Assembly (NCBI RefSeq): GCF_004364975.1 | Contig: NZ_SOBW01000007.1 | Coordinates: forward strand, 806,001 to 870,000 | Length of the DNA: 64,000 bases | Source of the DNA: Gelidibacter sediminis | GTDB taxonomy: Bacteria; Bacteroidota; Bacteroidia; Flavobacteriales; Flavobacteriaceae | Reading direction: 5' to 3' | Part shown: positions 1 to 8,401 of the stretch, piece after piece | Layout of the letters: the number at the start of each line of letters is the position of its first letter | How positions within the stretch are numbered: position 1 is the first letter of the stretch | Program-made: the position numbers and the translations under genes | Notes under the pieces: generated by a model | Database searches by the model: none | Seen by the model: the letters and a program-made list of their open reading frames with translations, nothing else | Told to the model about the DNA's origin: nothing

Positions 1-1
1 T

Positions 2-136
2 AGAACTCTGCAGAAACACTTGAAATCTAATCAGGTTCCCTTAATTTCAGAAGCCGATGAAAATACTTCTGGACCCGCCAGTTTTATGCTAACAGATCCT
101 GACGGAAATATGATATTAGTAGACCAACACGTGTAG
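2..136 (+). CDS. VOC (glyoxalase-like) protein, C-terminal end only
   Basis: This is the last 44 codons of a gene that begins before the window. The frame stays open from base 2 to the TAG at 134-136. It ends with the pattern FMLTDPDGNMILVDQ, which is the usual last beta strand of vicinal-oxygen-chelate domains (a DPDGN turn followed by a hydrophobic strand). Substrate and metal ligands cannot be judged from so short a piece. A second VOC gene lies about 600 bases downstream. Confidence 0.7.
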   Translation, partial: RTLQKHLKSNQVPLISEADENTSGPASFMLTDPDGNMILVDQHV

Positions 137-174
137 ATGAAATTACACTTTATAGCACTATTAAATCACACCAC

Positions 175-633
175 ATGCAATACGAAGCAAACTCACCTGA
201 AGACTATATCAACCAAGTGCCTGAAGAACGTCAACACAGCTTAAGAACATTACGCAAAACCATCCTCGAAAATTTACCAGAAGGTTTCGAAGAAGGCATT
301 CAATACGGTATGATTGGGTATTTTGTCCCACACAGTATCTACCCTGACGGCTACCATTGCAAACCCTCCGAACCTCTACCCTTTATGAGTTTTGCATCAC
401 AGAAAAACTCAATCAACCTCTATCATAGCGGTATTTATGCAATTCCTGAAATTCACGACTGGTTTGTAGCGGAATACTCAAAACATTCCACACGTAAATT
501 AGATATGGGCAAAAGCTGTATTCGGTTTAAGAAAGCGGAAGACATCCCCTTTGAACTCATTGGAGAATTAGCTTCTAAATTATCGGTTAATGAGTGGATT
601 GAGGTGTATGAAAAAAATGTGAAGAATAGGTAG
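175..633 (+). CDS. DUF1801 domain protein (YdhG-like)
   Basis: A 152-residue soluble protein without a signal peptide. The N-terminal part (NSPEDYINQVPEERQ, then a helix ending LPEGFEEGIQYGMIGY) and the later LPFMSFASQKNSINLYHSG block match the DUF1801/YdhG family, small alpha/beta proteins related to frataxin-like and iron-chaperone candidates. No enzymatic role is established. It sits between two VOC-family genes on the same strand with no overlap, so shared function is only a guess. The ATG at 175 gives the normal family length. Confidence 0.75.
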   Translation: MQYEANSPEDYINQVPEERQHSLRTLRKTILENLPEGFEEGIQYGMIGYFVPHSIYPDGYHCKPSEPLPFMSFASQKNSINLYHSGIYAIPEIHDWFVAEYSKHSTRKLDMGKSCIRFKKAEDIPFELIGELASKLSVNEWIEVYEKNVKNR

Positions 634-748
634 CAATAAATAGCCATCAACGATCACTTATAATTTTACAAACCATTGATGCTATGTTGATAAAAAAAGT
701 TTAATGTAAAATATTCCCATCTTCACGGGAATTAAAAATAAATTTTCA

Positions 749-1135
749 ATGAAAAAACGCGTGACAGGAATTGGCGGATTGTTCTTTAAAAGCACAGACC
801 CTGACGCCTCAAAAGATTGGTATAAAAAATATTTAGGCTTTGACACTGACGCTTATGGTAGCACCTTTTGGTGGAAGGATAAAGAAGGCAATGATTGTTC
901 TACGCAATGGAGCCCGTTTCCAAAGGACACCAACTACTACGAGCCTTCTAAAAAAGACTTTATGTTCAACTATCGGGTTGAAAATTTAGAAGAACTCCTA
1001 ATGGTCCTAAAAGAAGAAGGCGTGACCATTGTAGGCGACATGGAAACCCACGAGTATGGTAAATTTGGTTGGATTTTGGATAATGACGGTAACAAAATAG
1101 AACTTTGGGAACCTATCGATCAGGCATTCTTATAA
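749..1135 (+). CDS. VOC family protein (glyoxalase/bleomycin-resistance fold)
   Basis: A 128-residue protein made of one pair of VOC beta-alpha-beta-beta-beta modules. Visible signs are the opening GIGGLFFKSTDPDASKDWY, the central W-rich strand (STFWWKDKEGND) and the terminal WILDNDGNKIELWEP, where the Glu of IELWEP is the usual last metal ligand. The family includes glyoxalases, dioxygenases and antibiotic-binding proteins, so the substrate stays open. It has its own spacer of about 115 bases upstream and is probably monocistronic. Confidence 0.8.
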   Translation: MKKRVTGIGGLFFKSTDPDASKDWYKKYLGFDTDAYGSTFWWKDKEGNDCSTQWSPFPKDTNYYEPSKKDFMFNYRVENLEELLMVLKEEGVTIVGDMETHEYGKFGWILDNDGNKIELWEPIDQAFL

Positions 1136-1210
1136 AACATTAAGATTTTTTGCTATATTTAATGTTCTAATTTTAAACACCTTACTACTAACGACTAAAT
1201 AAAATTAAAG

Positions 1211-1621
1211 ATGGCAAACGATCAAAATTTAGGAGACGATCTTAACGACATGTTAGACGATGCAAAAGACAACTCGAGAGAATTCTCGAATGAAGCTCGA
1301 AAAAGCGCTAATGAATTCTCTTCAGGTGCAAAAGAAGCGTTTAACAATACCACAGGTGAAAACAAAAAAATTCTGGCTGGGATTCTTGCCATCATTGTAG
1401 GTTCATTAGGGGTGCACAAATTTATTTTAGGCTACAATAAGGAAGGTGGTATTTTACTCGGAATCACATTAATTGGAATGGTGCTGTCTTGTGTAGGAAT
1501 AGGTGTATTTGTGGTTTGGGCTACAGGATTAATAGGCCTCATTGAAGGGATTATCTACCTTACCAAATCTGACAAGGAATTTTATGACACTTACCAAGTG
1601 GGTAAAAAACCTTGGTTTTAA
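1211..1621 (+). CDS. TM2 domain membrane protein
   Basis: A 136-residue protein with a hydrophilic Asn/Asp/Ala/Ser-rich N-terminal half (residues 1-55) and a C-terminal TM2 domain: a lysine-rich lead (ENKKILAGILA), a first membrane segment ending in the family signature GSLGVHKFILGYNKEGG, and a second long hydrophobic stretch (about residues 80-120). TM2 proteins are small inner-membrane proteins of unknown biochemical role. There is no signal peptide. A 140-base spacer with no clear terminator separates it from the convergent acyltransferase gene. Confidence 0.8.
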   Translation: MANDQNLGDDLNDMLDDAKDNSREFSNEARKSANEFSSGAKEAFNNTTGENKKILAGILAIIVGSLGVHKFILGYNKEGGILLGITLIGMVLSCVGIGVFVVWATGLIGLIEGIIYLTKSDKEFYDTYQVGKKPWF

Positions 1622-1761
1622 CAAGTTAGAATCATTCTATTGCGGAATACTAAGATTGCTGTTATAAAAGTTGTCTTTAAACGCACTATTTTCTTTAAAA
1701 ATAATAATTGAGATCAAGCAGCAAACATTGTTTTTTGGTTACAAACTACTATGCACGTTAA

Positions 1762-3600
1762 TTAAGCCTCAGGAGCATCCCCATTCTCCGCAAACTTACG
1801 CTCCATCTCCGCTTGAAATTCTTCCATCACAGGCTTGACGGTACTTTCTGGTAAGTCGGCTATTCTGATGTACATCAAGCCATCCACCGCATTGTTGAAC
1901 AACGGATCGACATTAAACGCCACCACTTTCGCATTTTGTTTGATGTACTTTTTAATCAGCACTGGCAAACGCAAGGTTCCTGGCTCTAGCTCATCAATTA
2001 TTTTATCAAACTTTACCAAATCGGCTTCAGTTTCATCAAACACAAAATCCTTATCGGCATCCTTTAATTTTACCTTGAATTCTTTTTTAGGACGCACATA
2101 TTGCGCTACATAAGGATCATAGTAATTGGATTTCATAAACTCAATCATCAATGATTTTGAAAAGTTGGTAAACTTATCACTAATGGTAACCCCACCAATC
2201 AAATATTTATGCTCTGGATATCTCAAGGTGGTATGCACGATGCCTTTCCATAAGAGAAATAATGGCATTGGTTTCAGTTGGTAATCTTTAATGATGAAGG
2301 CGCGTCCCATTTCAATGGATTCGCTCATCATTTTATACAATTCTGGCTCAAAACGGAAGAGGTCCTGAAGGTAAAAGCCGTCAATGCCATACGTGGCAAA
2401 AATTCTAGATCCCAAGCCCATCCGGTAGGCTCCCGCCACCATATTGGTATTATTATCCCATAAAAACATGTGGTGGTAATAATTATCAAACGGATCTAAA
2501 TCAATAGCTTCATTAGTCCCTTCACCAACTTCCCTAAAGGTTATTTCACGTAAACGACCAATTTCCCGAAGGATATTAGGAATGCTCTTTGAATCCGTAA
2601 AAAACACTTCGTAGTTTTTACTTTCTAAGAGTCGGCCATCGTTTTCACGAAGATAATTGACTTCTTTAATCATACTGTCCACACTTACTGGAGTGACAAT
2701 ATTTTTAATGGCTTTGGGCACTTTTAAGGTGGCCGAGATATTGCTCAAAAACTTACCCTTTTCATCAAAACTATTGGCAAGCATATAAGTCTTCCGTCTT
2801 AAAAACTCAGAAAAGTCTTTGAGTGTCGGATGTTCCTTTTGATCTGCTACGGTAATCGGCCTACCAATACGCACTTTTATAACGCGACGCTTTTGGGTTA
2901 ATAATTCTGAAGGTAATTTTGCCGTTCTAAACGTATCGTTAATTTTGGAAAGCTTATAAAAAAGTTTGCTGTTCTTCGCGTGAAAATACACTGGCACAAC
3001 AGGGACTTCAGCCTTTTGAACAAGCTTCATAGCTGCTTCCTCCCAAGGACGGTCTATTACTAATTTCCCATCTTTATAGGTAGATACTTCACCGGCTGGA
3101 AATATACCCAACGGATGACCACCACGCAAATGGGCAATGGCATTCTTAAACCCCGCAATACTAGATTGGACTTCCTTCCGATCTTCAAACGGATTAACCG
3201 GCATAATGTAAGGCTTCATAGGCTCAATCCGATGCAACAGAAAGTTGGCCATGATCTTAAAATCGGCACGATGCTCCAACATTAACTTGAGTAATAGAAT
3301 GCCGTCTATACCGCCGAGCGGATGATTGGATACGGTGATAAAAGCGCCGTCTTTTGGCAAACGTTTCAGATCTTCTTCCGGAATCTCAAATCGGATTTGA
3401 AAATCGCCTAAAATTGCATCTAAAAACTCAATGTCTTTTAGGTGTTTATTTCGGTTGTAAATCTTGTTAAGTGTAGATATTTTTAAGACTTTCATGAGAA
3501 GCCAGCCACTAAATGTTCCAAAAACGCCGTACTTATCAAGATTGATGGCTTTCGCGACTTCTTTGGCACTTACTAATCCGATATCCTGCTGTTTAGTCAT
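1762..3600 (-). CDS. fused O-/N-acyltransferase, OlsF/GlsF-like (ornithine or glycine lipid synthesis)
   Basis: A 612-residue two-domain protein. Residues about 80-260 form a PlsC-type acyltransferase; the catalytic box reads SNHPLGGIDG, with His93 and Asp99 separated by five residues. A later FPAGEVS matches the substrate motif of this superfamily. Residues about 325-480 form a GNAT-like N-acyltransferase of the OlsB/autoinducer-synthase type (REITFREVGEG, then DPFDNYYHHMFLWD and GAYRMG). The family joins an acyl chain to an amino acid amine and a second to the resulting hydroxyl, giving phosphate-free aminolipids; OlsF of Flavobacterium johnsoniae is the known precedent. The head group cannot be told from sequence. 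I chose the ATG at 3600 because the longer reading frame starts only with TTG. It lies 68-86 bases behind lysC and may share its transcript. Confidence 0.75.
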   Translation of the reverse strand: MTKQQDIGLVSAKEVAKAINLDKYGVFGTFSGWLLMKVLKISTLNKIYNRNKHLKDIEFLDAILGDFQIRFEIPEEDLKRLPKDGAFITVSNHPLGGIDGILLLKLMLEHRADFKIMANFLLHRIEPMKPYIMPVNPFEDRKEVQSSIAGFKNAIAHLRGGHPLGIFPAGEVSTYKDGKLVIDRPWEEAAMKLVQKAEVPVVPVYFHAKNSKLFYKLSKINDTFRTAKLPSELLTQKRRVIKVRIGRPITVADQKEHPTLKDFSEFLRRKTYMLANSFDEKGKFLSNISATLKVPKAIKNIVTPVSVDSMIKEVNYLRENDGRLLESKNYEVFFTDSKSIPNILREIGRLREITFREVGEGTNEAIDLDPFDNYYHHMFLWDNNTNMVAGAYRMGLGSRIFATYGIDGFYLQDLFRFEPELYKMMSESIEMGRAFIIKDYQLKPMPLFLLWKGIVHTTLRYPEHKYLIGGVTISDKFTNFSKSLMIEFMKSNYYDPYVAQYVRPKKEFKVKLKDADKDFVFDETEADLVKFDKIIDELEPGTLRLPVLIKKYIKQNAKVVAFNVDPLFNNAVDGLMYIRIADLPESTVKPVMEEFQAEMERKFAENGDAPEA

Positions 3601-3686
3601 GGCTACAAACCTAATCAATTTTTTTTATAAATTTTTTTTATGAAAGCTCTCAGGGCCTAATTTAAGTCACCCGTTTAATCAATTAA

Positions 3687-4946
3687 TTATTGGGAAACCA
3701 TTTGCACCGTACCTTGAGTCAACTGTTTCAACAATATGGTCTTCCCCTCCTCCAATTGTGTAATAGCATCTTGATTGTAATGGCGAATAGTATATAAGGA
3801 TACATTTTCATGACATGTCACCTTAAATTTAGCCTTTAAATGTTGTAATAAGTTGGGTAGATTATTATACACATTATCCACACAAACCGAAAAACTGATA
3901 GCTGAATTTTGGATGACATCAACCTTCATTTTGTATAAGGCTAGTAACTTAAAGATCTCACTAATATTTTCTTCAACAATATAGGAAAAGTCTAAGGATG
4001 ACAGCGAAATAAGCACTTGATTTTTCTTAACGATAAAACACGGAATCAGAGGCTCTATTCCGGACCCTTTACCGACCATAGTCCCTGCGTGTTCAGGGTT
4101 TTTAAAGGATTTTACATACAGCGGAATTTCCTTTTGCTGCAAAGGCTGCAAGGTTTTGGGATGAATAACGGAAGCACCATAAAATGCCAATTCAATAGCC
4201 TCACGATAGGAAATTCTATTGAGCAACTGCGCGTTTTCGAAATACCGCGGATCAGCATTTAATACGCCAGGTACATCTTTCCAGATGGTAACGTTCTCAG
4301 CATTTAAACAATAGGCAAAAATAGCAGCCGTATAATCACTGCCTTCTCGCCCTAAGGTGGTCATAAAGTTATTGTCATCACTACCTAAAAACCCTTGGGT
4401 AATATTTAAAACTGAAGTATTCAATTTAGCAGATACAGCAGCCTGTGTGGCTTCCCAATTGACGTTGGCACGTCTGTAATAGGTGTCGGTTTTAATCAAC
4501 TCCCGTACATCCACCCAATTGTTCGTTATTCCAACTGTATTGAGATATTCGCTCACAATTAAAGTAGAGACCAACTCCCCGTAGCCAATAACCTGATCAT
4601 AGACAAAATTATAATCTGGCGATTTATTTCGGTCGAAAAAGTTGCGCAACTCTTCAAAAAGCGCAGAGACTTTATGGAACACAGGGTGAGCGTCTTCCTC
4701 TCCCGTATCAAAAAGATCTAGGAGAATCGCATTATGATATTTTTTGACATCTTGTATGGAACTTTGCAATTCACCTTTAGTATTGAAGTAATTCCCAACA
4801 ACAATCTCTAATGCATTCGTGGTTTTCCCCATGGCAGATATGACGATTAATGTGTTCTCATACCCTACTTTTCTCAATACTGCCTCTAAGTTTCTAACCC
4901 CTAGCGCATCCTTTACTGAGGCACCTCCAAATTTAAATACATGCAT
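3687..4946 (-). CDS. lysC: aspartate kinase
   Basis: A 419-residue cytoplasmic kinase that phosphorylates L-aspartate, the first step to lysine, threonine, methionine and diaminopimelate. The N-terminal nucleotide-binding signature KFGGASVKD starts at residue 5. The substrate region LGREGSDYTAA and the ATP-binding WKDVPGVLNADPR are present. The C-terminal 130 residues look like the paired ACT regulatory domains. The length fits a monofunctional enzyme, not a fusion with homoserine dehydrogenase or DAP decarboxylase. It starts one base after the stop of the upstream acetyltransferase, so the two are co-transcribed. Confidence 0.92.
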   Translation of the reverse strand: MHVFKFGGASVKDALGVRNLEAVLRKVGYENTLIVISAMGKTTNALEIVVGNYFNTKGELQSSIQDVKKYHNAILLDLFDTGEEDAHPVFHKVSALFEELRNFFDRNKSPDYNFVYDQVIGYGELVSTLIVSEYLNTVGITNNWVDVRELIKTDTYYRRANVNWEATQAAVSAKLNTSVLNITQGFLGSDDNNFMTTLGREGSDYTAAIFAYCLNAENVTIWKDVPGVLNADPRYFENAQLLNRISYREAIELAFYGASVIHPKTLQPLQQKEIPLYVKSFKNPEHAGTMVGKGSGIEPLIPCFIVKKNQVLISLSSLDFSYIVEENISEIFKLLALYKMKVDVIQNSAISFSVCVDNVYNNLPNLLQHLKAKFKVTCHENVSLYTIRHYNQDAITQLEEGKTILLKQLTQGTVQMVSQ

Positions 4947-4947
4947 C

Positions 4948-5427
4948 TTATAGTGTTGCTATATAATTCTTAATTCCATCTTCCGTTAAATGCACTACAT
5001 CCCAATCGCGCTTCACGTCAGCACCTTTCTTTTGATAAAACTCTATGGCGGGGGCGTTCCAATCCAACACTTCCCAACAGATGCGTTTTACGCCAAGCTG
5101 AGAACCATACCGTACAACTTCATCTAATAGTGCTGTACCCAAACCGCTACTTCGCATGTTCTGACTTACAATCAAATCTTCTAAATGCAGTACTTTCCCT
5201 TTCCAAGTGGAATATCGCGAATACACCAAGGCAATACCCTCAACTTTATCGTCTACTTCGGCCACAAAACATTTAAATGCCGGATGTGCTCCAAACCCAT
5301 CAGTTTCTAAATCAGAAATTGTGATTTCCACAGCATCTGGTTCCTTTTCAAATATTGCCAGTTCAGTAATTAATGCGTGCACTTGAGGCATATCTTGTGG
5401 AATAGCCTGTCTTATTTTGAAATTCAT
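4948..5427 (-). CDS. GNAT family N-acetyltransferase (diamine-acetyltransferase-like)
   Basis: A 159-residue single-domain GNAT protein that would transfer acetyl from acetyl-CoA to an amine. It opens with IRQAIPQDMPQVHALI, carries the strand-beta4/acetyl-CoA loop MRSSGLGTALLDEV (variant of the R/Q-x-x-G-x-G/A motif), and ends with WNAPAIEFYQKKGA, typical of spermidine/diamine or thialysine acetyltransferases. I chose the ATG at 5427; a longer frame to 5478 adds 17 residues that do not look like GNAT sequence. It is the first gene of a leftward GNAT-lysC(-acyltransferase) set and diverges from fbp across about 120 bases. Confidence 0.85.
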   Translation of the reverse strand: MNFKIRQAIPQDMPQVHALITELAIFEKEPDAVEITISDLETDGFGAHPAFKCFVAEVDDKVEGIALVYSRYSTWKGKVLHLEDLIVSQNMRSSGLGTALLDEVVRYGSQLGVKRICWEVLDWNAPAIEFYQKKGADVKRDWDVVHLTEDGIKNYIATL

Positions 5428-5548
5428 TTGTAAATATTTCTCTTCAAATATAACGCAAACGGGTAAAATTAAAACCATTTAAATTTTCCGAAAACGTTGT
5501 AGTATGCTAAAAAATACGATATTTGCAGAAACAAATCAAAAACACTTC

Positions 5549-6553
5549 ATGTTTCGCAAACATCAAACTCTAGGAGAATTCATTATTGAAAATCAGGCCT
5601 CTTTTAAATATTCTTCTGGTGAACTTTCTAGCCTTATAAATTCAATCAGACTGGCTGCAAAAGTAGTTAATTATGAGGTGAACAAGGCTGGATTAGTAGA
5701 TATTATTGGCGCCGCTGGCGATACAAATATTCAAGGTGAAGACCAGCAAAAACTGGACGTCTATGCCAACGAAAAGTTTATTCAAACCATGACCAACCGA
5801 AATATTGTTTGCGGGATTGCGAGTGAAGAGGAGGACGACTTTATTGCCATCAACAGTCAAGACGAAAATCATCAAAATAAATATGTCGTGCTTATTGACC
5901 CATTAGATGGTTCTTCAAACATAGATGTAAACGTGTCCGTGGGAACCATTTTTTCGATCTACAGACGGGTAACCCCCATTGGTACTCCAGTAACGATTGA
6001 AGATTTTCTACAACCGGGACATCAACAAGTTGCGGCGGGCTATGTGGTGTATGGCACCTCCACAATGCTTGTGTATACTACTGGCGCCGGAGTTAATGGA
6101 TTTACACTTAACCCTGCCATTGGCACCTTCTATCTATCGCATCCAAACATGAAATTTCCTGAAGATGGTCGAATTTATTCGGTTAATGAAGGCAATTACA
6201 TCCATTTCCCACAAGGGGTTAAAAATTATATCAAATATTGCCAAATGGAAGAAGGAGACAGACCTTATACCTCACGCTATATAGGGTCGTTAGTTTCTGA
6301 TTTTCATAGAAACATGATTAAAGGCGGAATCTATTTGTATCCCAAAAGTTCTTTAAATGCGAAAGGCAAATTACGCTTACTTTATGAATGTAATCCGATG
6401 GCGTTTCTGGCTGAACAAGCTAACGGAAAAGCTAGCGATGGGAAGCAACGTATTTTAGATATCATGCCGACTGAACTTCATGAACGCGTGCCATTTGTTT
6501 GCGGCAGCAAAAACATGGTTGAAAAATGCGAGGAGTTTATACGCAACGCCTAA
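5549..6553 (+). CDS. fbp: fructose-1,6-bisphosphatase class I
   Basis: A 334-residue gluconeogenic enzyme converting fructose 1,6-bisphosphate to fructose 6-phosphate in the cytoplasm. The metal-binding segment [17 protein letters not shown] is intact, as are the N-terminal GEFIIENQ block, the [11 protein letters not shown] loop and the C-terminal [19 protein letters not shown]. An upstream ATG at 5504 would add 15 unusual residues. It lies upstream of a near-consensus promoter box (GATATTTG at 5518-5525), so the ATG at 5549, which gives the normal class I length, is preferred. No terminator hairpin is visible just after the stop. Confidence 0.93.
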   Translation: MFRKHQTLGEFIIENQASFKYSSGELSSLINSIRLAAKVVNYEVNKAGLVDIIGAAGDTNIQGEDQQKLDVYANEKFIQTMTNRNIVCGIASEEEDDFIAINSQDENHQNKYVVLIDPLDGSSNIDVNVSVGTIFSIYRRVTPIGTPVTIEDFLQPGHQQVAAGYVVYGTSTMLVYTTGAGVNGFTLNPAIGTFYLSHPNMKFPEDGRIYSVNEGNYIHFPQGVKNYIKYCQMEEGDRPYTSRYIGSLVSDFHRNMIKGGIYLYPKSSLNAKGKLRLLYECNPMAFLAEQANGKASDGKQRILDIMPTELHERVPFVCGSKNMVEKCEEFIRNA

Positions 6554-6894
6554 TTTAACCTTAAGTTCTCATCTCAAAAAATCTGACTCCTGGTAAGTGT
6601 GTATACATTTTTTGATAGGTTGCGCTTTTTTTACTATTTAGCCCATTTATATCAATTTAATTCGCCGTAATCTCGCAGGAAATAAAAACATCGACGAAAT
6701 TTACATAATAAAAAACCCTGTTTCAATGCTGAAATAGTGTCAGGAGAAACAGGGTGTATATAATTGATTAATAGCAGTGTAAATATGCGACTATTTTTTC
6801 AAACTAAAATGCTAAAAACTACAACCCGTTAATAAATATGTTGAATTGCAACGCTATTCAAAAAACATCGATAAACGGTAATATGATGTTTTAA
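6554..6894. other. non-coding spacer, fbp to AlbA_2-type gene
   Basis: A 341-base AT-rich stretch between two convergent genes. Apart from the hairpin at 6711-6755, nothing that looks like a gene, RNA or repeat was recognised, and both strands are broken by frequent stop codons. Confidence 0.6.
6711..6755 (-). terminator. rho-independent-type terminator for the leftward AlbA_2-type gene
   Basis: A 10-base stem (ACCCTGTTTC / GAAACAGGGT) with a loop of about 21 bases is followed, on the minus strand, by a run of T. It lies about 140 bases past the stop of the minus-strand gene. On the plus strand no T run follows, so it does not serve fbp. Confidence 0.6.
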
Positions 6895-8028
6895 TTAACT
6901 ATATTTTACTTTCCTAAGTATGCGTAAAGACTCTTTGAAATTGCTATACACCTCTGAGCTATAATTTTTTAAATAAGGCTTAGCTTCTTTCAACTTATCT
7001 ACTGCATCATGGAACAAATTAAGATAACAAATAAGATAGGTAGCTGGTAAATTTTTCAAGTCTCTTTGTTCGTTGGAATTTAACTGGATGCCCTTTTTGA
7101 GTTTTTCTAAAACAGCATTGTTAGCATTATAAATGTGATGCAATACCTTCTTATCAAATTGTGGGGCTTCAAATAACAATTCAGTTTCAATATGATACGT
7201 AGCATTATTGGCAAAACTGATGCGCGTTTCTTCTAATGGGTAATATTTGTAAGAATTATTAAGGCCCAAACTTACGTATTCTACAATATTGAAGGCATCT
7301 TCATCATACCGAATCGTGACCTCATCGAGGGTAGAAAAAAACAATCTGACTTGTTCATTGATCAGCTCAATATCTACTCTGCTGTAGAACGTTTCACCTT
7401 TATGTACTTTTTTCTGACCCGCCCAACACAATACAAAATATTCTTTAAACACCTTGTATTCGGGATGGTAATCCTTCCGATTTCCTAAAAAATCGAAAAC
7501 GCCATCTAAAGTATGCTGAATGTTATTTTGAGAGTTATTTTCAATGGCAGCTACAATTTGCGAATTGACATCCTTTATATCTACACCATAGACTTTAGGC
7601 ATACTGATACTTCCATCTCTAAAAAACACAGAGCCACCATAATATTTCCAAATATTCTTTTTAAGCGAAGTGAGTCCATCAATTGTCCTAATGGTCACTA
7701 ATCCTACCACTTTGTCATCAGGCAAATGCGGAAATGGTATATTCTCATATTGGACAATGGGCGGATTTATCAAATATGCATTAATTAAATTTTGAATTTT
7801 ACTGTCATCAAAAAAGTCGACGCCTACAATCCTATTATCATCATCCTCAACACCAATTACGATATAGGAATTATTTTTTGGATTCGTATTGGAGAGCGCA
7901 CAAACATGCTTTAAAAATTTTGCTTTTCCTTCCTTTTCACCAATGTCAATTTGCCGCTTTTTATCATAGAAGCTGTTCTCATCATTATGAGCAAGAAGAT
8001 TTTTTATGAGCAGGCGTTTGTTGATCAT
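6895..8028 (-). CDS. AlbA_2 / Schlafen-type putative DNA-binding ATPase-like protein
   Basis: A 377-residue soluble protein. The N-terminal 160 residues carry the AlbA_2 (Schlafen AlbA-like) pattern: a charged lead (KRQIDIGEKEGKAKFLKHVCALSNT), then SYIVIGVEDDDNRIVGVDFFD and a following PPIVQYENIPF strand. Family members are usually annotated as ATP-binding or putative DNA-binding proteins and include regulators and defence-associated nucleases. The C-terminal 200 residues are not recognised. The ATG at 8028 is used because the preceding codon at 8031 is only TTG. The gene stands alone, flanked by non-coding spacers of over 300 bases on both sides. Its role is unknown. Confidence 0.65.
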   Translation of the reverse strand: MINKRLLIKNLLAHNDENSFYDKKRQIDIGEKEGKAKFLKHVCALSNTNPKNNSYIVIGVEDDDNRIVGVDFFDDSKIQNLINAYLINPPIVQYENIPFPHLPDDKVVGLVTIRTIDGLTSLKKNIWKYYGGSVFFRDGSISMPKVYGVDIKDVNSQIVAAIENNSQNNIQHTLDGVFDFLGNRKDYHPEYKVFKEYFVLCWAGQKKVHKGETFYSRVDIELINEQVRLFFSTLDEVTIRYDEDAFNIVEYVSLGLNNSYKYYPLEETRISFANNATYHIETELLFEAPQFDKKVLHHIYNANNAVLEKLKKGIQLNSNEQRDLKNLPATYLICYLNLFHDAVDKLKEAKPYLKNYSSEVYSNFKESLRILRKVKYS

Positions 8029-8401
8029 CAAATGTTAAAATAAGAAAATAGACGTGAATGGATGCACAAACATATAATTGCTTGCTATTTAAATTAACAT
8101 ATATGTTATGACTATTACACGTTGAGATAAGTTATCCGGTTAATCCTAAAATTTCCAGTAAAGAGGAAATCAACACTAAACAATCCCATCACCTAAAGCA
8201 ACCCCACAACACTCTATAAGAGTTGTTTATATCTATAATTTAAAAAACAATTCGTCGACGATTTCGACATTGTCATGCATCTCGTCGTCGAATTTAATTA
8301 TTGAATCGTTTTTGAATGTGGATTGTAGCAACATGTCATTTTAACATCTAATTTAACGCGAAATTTATAAAAATTGTCTAACATTTTTAACTTAAACTAA
8401 A
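8029..8401. other. non-coding spacer with one imperfect hairpin
   Basis: A 373-base AT-rich region between divergent genes that should hold the promoters of both. The only structure noted is the imperfect inverted repeat at 8249-8294. No convincing TAnnTTTG box was found for either gene. Confidence 0.5.
8249..8294. repeat. imperfect inverted repeat
   Basis: Arms AATTCGTCGACGA (8249-8261) and TCGTCGTCGAATT (8282-8294) pair with one mismatch across a 20-base loop. The arms are markedly more G+C-rich than the surrounding sequence and have no T run after them. It could be an operator or a leader structure; nothing in the sequence decides this. Confidence 0.45.

Noticed and set aside
5504-5548. 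Earlier ATG for fbp
   Set aside because: It lies upstream of a near-consensus -7 box and adds residues not seen at the usual class I start.
6711-6755. Hairpin with a 21-base loop considered as a riboswitch or small RNA
   Set aside because: It lies downstream of a minus-strand gene with a T-run in that direction, which fits a terminator; no known riboswitch consensus is visible.
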